The position numbers and the translations under genes are program-made. The notes below the pieces were generated by a model. That model was not told the origin of the DNA. It saw only the letters and a program-made list of their open reading frames with translations, and did no database searches. Positions 48,691 through 53,081 of a stretch of DNA of 53,081 nucleotides are shown here, piece after piece. The stretch comes from Oscillospiraceae bacterium (lineage in GTDB: Bacteria; Bacillota; Clostridia; Oscillospirales; QAMX01), in assembly GCA_015067715.1 (NCBI GenBank), contig SVLY01000014.1:1-53081 (forward strand), written 5' to 3'. Positions within the stretch are counted from its first letter, which is position 1; each line of letters starts with the position of its first letter.

Positions 48691-48827
48691 GCTAAATCCG
48701 TCCTTGCGGACGGAACAGATCACTTCGTGATGAAATCCGACTCCGTCGGGAGCAAGGACGGATTTAATTTCATCTGCGAAGCAGATTTCATCCGAGTGTA
48801 ACGAGGATTTCATCGCGCTGTGCGCGA
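48691..48827 (+). repeat. Hairpin array D, homologous to array A, with orientation switch
   Basis: Starts GCTAAATCCGTCC like array A. Hairpins: 48698-48713 (CCGTCC/GGACGG), 48721-48729 (CAC/GTG), 48737-48749 (CCGAC/GTCGG). Then GCAAGGACGGATTT (48752-48765) is the exact complement of 48694-48707 and closes a 14-base outer stem. After it the linkers are reversed (GATTTCAT) and the loops inverted: 48772-48786 (ATCTGC/GCAGAT), a weak one near 48790-48808, and 48813-48827 (TCGCGC/GCGCGA). No promoter or gene of its own follows; the next gene has normal core composition. Confidence 0.85.
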
Positions 48828-48917
48828 TTTCATTGAAACCCGCTTCACATCGGCCAACACAAGCTTATTGATTCATTAACAAATCGATCCAGCCACATCT
48901 TACGGAGGACTGCACCT

Positions 48918-49487
48918 GTGAAAACGCTCATCATCAACGGCTCCCCCCGTCCCAACGGGGACACGGCATCCCTTGTCCGCCGGCTTGCAGAGCACCTGAG
49001 GGGTGAGGTCAAAATCGTGGACGCCTACCGGTGTAATATCTCCCCCTGTGTGGACTGCCGGTACTGCTGGCAGAACGAGGGCTGTGCTATCTCTGACGGA
49101 ATGCAGGAGCTCTACGCCTACCTTGAGTCCTGCGACAACGCCGTGATCGCCTCGCCGGTTTATTTTTCCGAGCTTACGGGCAAAACTCTGGATCTGGGAA
49201 GCAGGCTTCAGACCTATTTCTGCGCCCGGTTTTTCCGGAATGTCTCGCCCAGGCTGAAAGAAAAGCGGGGCGGAATAATCCTTGTTGGAGGGGGAGACGG
49301 CTCTATTAATAAGGCAGAGGACACCGCGCGAATCCTCCTCCGCCACCTTAACTGCCGCAATATTTTCCCCACCGTTTCCTATCACAACACAAATTCATCC
49401 CCTGCCGCTTCAGACCTCGAAACACTCAGCAAAACGGACAGGCTCGCCCTGTTTTTAAACCAATACTCAAGCCCGGAGGAATTATGA
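48918..49487 (+). CDS. NAD(P)H-dependent FMN reductase/flavodoxin-like protein
   Basis: A 189-residue protein from GTG 48918 (CGGAGGAC upstream). The N-terminal LIINGSPRPNGDTASLVRRL is the FMN phosphate-binding loop of the flavodoxin-like reductase family; ISPCVDCRYCW carries a C-x2-C pair typical of the iron-sulphur/flavoprotein branch, and ASPVYFSELTGKTLDL is the FMN ring loop. Such proteins reduce flavins, quinones or metals. It overlaps the following SGNH hydrolase start by 4 bases (ATGA). Composition returns to that of core genes. Confidence 0.88.
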   Translation: MKTLIINGSPRPNGDTASLVRRLAEHLRGEVKIVDAYRCNISPCVDCRYCWQNEGCAISDGMQELYAYLESCDNAVIASPVYFSELTGKTLDLGSRLQTYFCARFFRNVSPRLKEKRGGIILVGGGDGSINKAEDTARILLRHLNCRNIFPTVSYHNTNSSPAASDLETLSKTDRLALFLNQYSSPEEL

Positions 49488-50650
49488 AGTATTTTGACAC
49501 CTACGTTTCAAACACTCTCGCCGGCAGCGGAAGCCAGACGGTGTTCTATCCCGAAGACAGACCCTTCACCGGAAGGATATTCTACCGCATCACCGAAGGC
49601 GGGCGCTTTAACTATTCCCTTCTGTTCTCAAACACCGTGGACTCCACCTTTTCCGACGGCTCTGTAAGCCGCAAAAACCTTGTCATAGACAGCTGGACGA
49701 TCCACTCCGCAAGAATTGGCATCTGCAAAAAGCTGGACTTCGACGCCATGTGCGCCGAAACAAAAGAGCCCTGTATAACCATGAGCGAAACCGAAGAGCC
49801 CCGGGCAAACCATATCGCCGTTTCCGGCTTTGTGCCACTCACCTTTGAGGGCAAAGAGTCAAAACAGGTCGCTCCCGGCGAGTTTTTCGCCACCGACCCC
49901 GTTTCGCTCTGCTTTGAAAGCGGAGAGTACCTCTGTTTTGAGATCACTTTTCAGGGAAAAATGCTCCCCTTCCACGCTGAGTCAATACTTCCGGCCTTCG
50001 TTTCCCGGGGCGACTGCTGGCAGTATTCACGGCTCATCCCCTTCCCGGCAATGATCGGCGTTGACCGGAAGGTCGCAAAAAAGGTTGCCTATATCGGAGA
50101 CTCCATAACCCAGGGGTGCGGAACACCCATAAACGGCTACGCCCACTGGAACGCCGTGCTTTCCCAAAAGCTCCCCCGGGAAAACGCCTATTGGAACCTG
50201 GGTTACGGCTATGCCCGGGCCAGCGACGCCGCAAGCAACGGCGCCTGGCTTTTCAAGGCAAAACAGAACGACTACGTTGCGGTCTGTTTCGGAGTGAACG
50301 ATATTTTCCACGAATACGCCGCCGAAGGCGCCAACAGCGCCCGGAACATAAAGCGCAGTCTCAACGACATCGTAGACTTCCTCCACGCCTCAAATGTCAA
50401 GGTTCTGGTCCAGACCGTTCCCCCCTTCGATTACCCCGACCACCTTGCTGAAATCTGGCGCGAAGTGAACGCTTTTATCAGAAACGAGCTCATCCAAAAG
50501 GCAGAGGCCGTTTTCGACTGCGTTCCCGTTCTGTCCACGGGCGGCCCCGACTGCCCCACCGCCGCCTATTGCGGCCATCCCAACGTAGAGGGCTCTGCAA
50601 AATGGGCCGAAGCACTTCTGCCCGCAATGGAGAGCTTTTTGGCTCTGTAA
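49484..50650 (+). CDS. SGNH/GDSL hydrolase family protein
   Basis: A 388-residue esterase. The N-terminal 190 residues form a beta-rich accessory domain, and the C-terminal 195 the SGNH domain with AYIGDSITQGCG (nucleophile Ser), a glycine in GYGYARASD, Asn in CFGVNDIFHE and the Asp/His region in YCGHPNVEGSAKWA. No signal peptide. The two-domain layout recalls carbohydrate esterases that remove acetyl groups from plant or host glycans. Coupled to the flavodoxin-like gene by overlap, and followed by a terminator. Confidence 0.85.
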   Translation: MKYFDTYVSNTLAGSGSQTVFYPEDRPFTGRIFYRITEGGRFNYSLLFSNTVDSTFSDGSVSRKNLVIDSWTIHSARIGICKKLDFDAMCAETKEPCITMSETEEPRANHIAVSGFVPLTFEGKESKQVAPGEFFATDPVSLCFESGEYLCFEITFQGKMLPFHAESILPAFVSRGDCWQYSRLIPFPAMIGVDRKVAKKVAYIGDSITQGCGTPINGYAHWNAVLSQKLPRENAYWNLGYGYARASDAASNGAWLFKAKQNDYVAVCFGVNDIFHEYAAEGANSARNIKRSLNDIVDFLHASNVKVLVQTVPPFDYPDHLAEIWREVNAFIRNELIQKAEAVFDCVPVLSTGGPDCPTAAYCGHPNVEGSAKWAEALLPAMESFLAL

Positions 50651-50670
50651 ACAGTTAAACAAAAGATAAC

Positions 50671-50714
50671 GCCGCCCCCAATGAGAAGAAGAATTCCATT
50701 GGAGGCGGCTTTTC
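50671..50714. terminator. Terminator between convergent genes
   Basis: GCCGCC-CCAATG pairs with CATTGG-GGCGGC, with one unpaired base on each side; TTTT follows on the plus strand and a weaker T-rich stretch on the minus strand. Confidence 0.75.
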
Positions 50715-50725
50715 GTTAAGCGTTT

Positions 50726-53081
50726 TTAGTTTTCACGCTTTTTTCTCAAAAGCATGACCGAGGCTCCAAGTCCTGCCAGACTCGCAAGAGCCAGCGCCGA
50801 CCACAGGCCCAGCATTGTCTTTGCTCCGGTGTAGGGAACGTCGGGATCCTCTGCCGGAGGATCTGCAGGGGGATCGACGGGATCGTCATTCGGGGGAGCC
50901 GGAACGTCCACGACGTAGTTGGTAACGGTAAAGCCGGTTTCGGCATCTCCGGTGATCTCTGCAGTGTAATTTTCAACAGCGTCTTCGGTTACGGTGTAGA
51001 TGATCTCTTTGCCGGAAGCAAACTTTGCAAGCTGCTCAAACTTACCCGTCCAGCCGTTTTCCCCGCTGAGGACCAGGCTCTTGCCCGTTGCAACTCCGTC
51101 GGCAATGAGGTTCACGGTGACGCTTTCCGGGCGAAGCTCTGCGGCGTTGTCGCCGTCGCTCCAGACCTTTGTAACGGAAAGGGAAACCGTCTCGCTCTCG
51201 TGGGTGTTGATCACGTTGACGCTGCCGTCAATCTCAGCGTAGGTAACGGTGTATCCCTCGGGAACGTCCGTTTCAACCGCGGAGTATACGATCTCTTTGC
51301 CGGAGGAGAATTTGACAAGCTGTTCAAACTTTCCTGCCCAGCCGTTTTCCTCACTGAGTGTAAGGGTCTTGCCCGTTGCAACGCCGTCGGCATAGAGCTC
51401 AACGGTGACGCTGTCGGGGCGGATTCCGTCGTTGTCATTGCCGTCGACCCAGGTCTTGGTAACGCCAAGCTCTGTCCGGGCAGACTCGTGGGTGTTGGTT
51501 ACGTCGTAGCCGTCATATTCGTCGGTATAGCCCTCAACGGGCTCTTCAGCCACGGTATAGACTATTTCAACGCCGCCGTCCCTGTAACGGGGAAGTTCAA
51601 GGGAATAGTTCCAGTCGTTAACTCTTGAGGATTCGATCTGTGCCACCTCGACTCCGTCTGCCAGGATCTTAACGGTAATTCTTTCGGGGCGGATGCCGTC
51701 GCGGTTGTTATCGTCGTTCCAGAACTTTGTGCCGGAAACATTGACGGTCTCGGGCTCGTGGGTATTGGTGACCGTAAAGCCCTCCGTCACGTTGCCGGAG
51801 ATCACGGTCCCGTAGCCCGCTACGGAGATCTCCTTAACGGAATACTCAACGGGAACTCCGGAAGAGTATTTTGCAAGGCCGGTAAAGGATGCGGTCCAGT
51901 TGTTCTCTGCGCTGAGCTCAAGGGTCTCGTCGGTCTCTCTGCCGTTGGCAATGAGAACCACCGTTACGCTGTCCGGACGGATACCGTCCCGGTCGTTGCC
52001 GTCCTCCCAGGACTTGACAACCGTAATGCCCAGCTCTTCGGGGGTGTAGCTGTTAGTGATATCGTAGCCGCTGTAGGATGCGGTGTATCCCTCAACGGCG
52101 TTTTCGGTAACGGAATAGACTATCTCGTTGCCGCCGTTTTCAAATCTTGGAAGAGCCTCAAAGCTCCAGCTCCAGCCTTGAGCTTCGGTGACGGTGATGG
52201 TATCAATGACGTTGCCGTTCTGCAAAAGGTTTACGGTAATGGCCTCCGGACGCTTTCCATCACGGTTACCGTCGTCGTTCCATGTCTTTGTGCCGGAAAC
52301 GTTGACGGTCTCGGGGTCGTGGGTGTTGGTCACAGTGAGTGTATCCTCGCTGTAGGTCGTCTCATATCCCGCAACGGGAGCTTCGGAAACGGTGTAGGTA
52401 ATAAGCTCGCCTGCGTCGTACTTGTTAAGGCCGGTGAAGGTATGAGTCCAGGTATCCCCTGTGCCGGAGACGGCCACGGTCTGAACAGCTTCGCCGTTGG
52501 CGTACAGGGTGAGGTCGATGCTGTCCGGACGGATACCGTCCCGGTCGCCATCGTCTGCCCAGAGCTTGAAAACAGTAATGCCCAGTTCTTCGGGGGTGTA
52601 GCTGTTAGTGATATCGTAGCCGCTGTAGGATGCGGTGTATCCCTCAACGGCGTTTTCGGTAACGGAATAGACTATCTCGTTGCCTCCGTTTTCAAATCTG
52701 GGAAGAGCCTCAAAGCTCCAGCTCCAGCCCTGGGCTTCGGTGACGGTGATGGTATCAATAACGTTGCCGTTTTTCAAAAGGTTTACGGTAATGGCCTCCG
52801 GACGCTTTCCGTCACGGTTACCGTCGTCGTTCCATGTCTTTGTGCCGGAAACGTTGACGGTCTCGGGGTTGTGGGTGTTGGTCACAGTGAGTGTATCCTC
52901 GCTGTAGGTCGTCTCATATCCCGCAACAGGAGCTTCGGAAACGGTGTAGGTAATAAGCTCGCCTGCATCGTACTTGTTAAGGCCGGTGAAGGTATGAGTC
53001 CAGGTATCCCCGGTGCCGGAGACAGCCACGGTCTGAACAGCTTCGCCGTTGGCGTACAGGGTGAGGTCGATGCTGTCCGGA
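50726..53081 (-). CDS. Sortase-anchored Cna-B repeat surface protein (5' end beyond window)
   Basis: The frame runs from the right edge to a stop at 50726, at least 785 codons. Seven complete and one partial Cna-B domain of about 90 residues follow each other, each with a W-(N/D)D-x-(N/D)RDG-x-RP start and a VTNTHE/NSYTPEE end. The C-terminus has a Pro/Asp-rich spacer (PPNDDPVDPPADPP), a sortase signal VPYTGAK, a hydrophobic helix and KKREN. Cna-B domains are typical stalks of pili and adhesins, often with internal isopeptide bonds (Lys in KTW/KSW; Asn in VTNTH). The first ~184 residues in the window are nearly identical to the next 184. The binding domain, if any, lies outside. Confidence 0.95.
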   Translation of the reverse strand, partial: PDSIDLTLYANGEAVQTVAVSGTGDTWTHTFTGLNKYDAGELITYTVSEAPVAGYETTYSEDTLTVTNTHNPETVNVSGTKTWNDDGNRDGKRPEAITVNLLKNGNVIDTITVTEAQGWSWSFEALPRFENGGNEIVYSVTENAVEGYTASYSGYDITNSYTPEELGITVFKLWADDGDRDGIRPDSIDLTLYANGEAVQTVAVSGTGDTWTHTFTGLNKYDAGELITYTVSEAPVAGYETTYSEDTLTVTNTHDPETVNVSGTKTWNDDGNRDGKRPEAITVNLLQNGNVIDTITVTEAQGWSWSFEALPRFENGGNEIVYSVTENAVEGYTASYSGYDITNSYTPEELGITVVKSWEDGNDRDGIRPDSVTVVLIANGRETDETLELSAENNWTASFTGLAKYSSGVPVEYSVKEISVAGYGTVISGNVTEGFTVTNTHEPETVNVSGTKFWNDDNNRDGIRPERITVKILADGVEVAQIESSRVNDWNYSLELPRYRDGGVEIVYTVAEEPVEGYTDEYDGYDVTNTHESARTELGVTKTWVDGNDNDGIRPDSVTVELYADGVATGKTLTLSEENGWAGKFEQLVKFSSGKEIVYSAVETDVPEGYTVTYAEIDGSVNVINTHESETVSLSVTKVWSDGDNAAELRPESVTVNLIADGVATGKSLVLSGENGWTGKFEQLAKFASGKEIIYTVTEDAVENYTAEITGDAETGFTVTNYVVDVPAPPNDDPVDPPADPPAEDPDVPYTGAKTMLGLWSALALASLAGLGASVMLLRKKREN

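Noticed and set aside
46900-48827. Integron with attC sites
   Set aside because: No integrase, and the structures are rows of small hairpins instead of one attC-type stem with extrahelical bases. A functional analogy remains possible.

Overview
The window comes from a spore-forming, Gram-positive, saccharolytic member of the Bacillota (Clostridia, most likely a gut lineage such as Oscillospirales or Christensenellales; this is inference). The evidence is a gene order typical of Clostridia (gltX-glnS-site-2 protease-scpA-scpB-DUF2953-ytfJ/gerW-dacF-like-rluB), lipoproteins with lipoboxes, a sortase-type C-terminus, TTGACA/TATAAT promoters with 17-base spacers, strong GGAGG ribosome sites and frequent GTG/TTG starts. 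No rRNA, replication gene, transposase, integrase or prophage structural gene is visible.

Layout: (1) 1-5556, the N-terminal 1852 codons of a giant secreted RHS/YD-repeat protein, on the minus strand and cut by the left edge. (2) 5.7-10.5 kb, a GH127 glycosidase with a divergent AraC-type regulator, a lipoprotein and an amidohydrolase. (3) 10.5-20.5 kb, a ten-gene minus-strand housekeeping operon with one promoter seen upstream of gltX; a 3' fragment of an acetyltransferase gene sits in frame behind its last gene. (4) 20.5-25.9 kb, serC-serA, then an exo/endonuclease-phosphatase family protein and two overlapping M42 peptidases. (5) 25.9-27.1 kb, tRNA-Ala, a terminator, an array of nine short hairpins, an AT-richer SF0329-like gene and gene debris. 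(6) 27.1-35.5 kb, a 1055-residue protein starting as an ECF sigma factor, a uracil-DNA glycosylase family protein, a glycosidase-like protein, a polysaccharide deacetylase and a URO-D family protein. (7) 35.5-39.1 kb, a two-component system with three small membrane proteins. (8) 39.1-46.7 kb, an HD hydrolase, a sialate O-acetylesterase-like protein, about 0.9 kb of intergenic repeats, a GH3 enzyme, a carbohydrate-binding lipoprotein and an MFS transporter. (9) 46.7-48.9 kb, tRNA-Cys followed by three more hairpin arrays alternating with AT-rich small genes. (10) 48.9-53.1 kb, a flavodoxin-like reductase, an SGNH hydrolase and a sortase-anchored Cna-B repeat protein cut by the right edge.

The most unusual feature is a modular element seen at both tRNA genes of the window. 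A tRNA terminator is followed by an array of 7-10 tiny perfect hairpins joined by a constant linker (GATGAAAT in arrays A and D, GTGATGT in arrays B and C). Arrays B, C and D switch orientation part-way, so each forms a larger dyad. Arrays B and C end in a promoter that drives a small AT-rich gene. The B block (terminator, array, promoter) is duplicated nearly exactly as C about 0.94 kb downstream, without the tRNA. Cargo ends carry an identical 17-base sequence before the next array. One cargo gene encodes a four-helix-bundle (S23/IVS-type) protein. This looks like a tRNA-anchored cassette system or palindromic mobile element with no recombinase of its own in the window.
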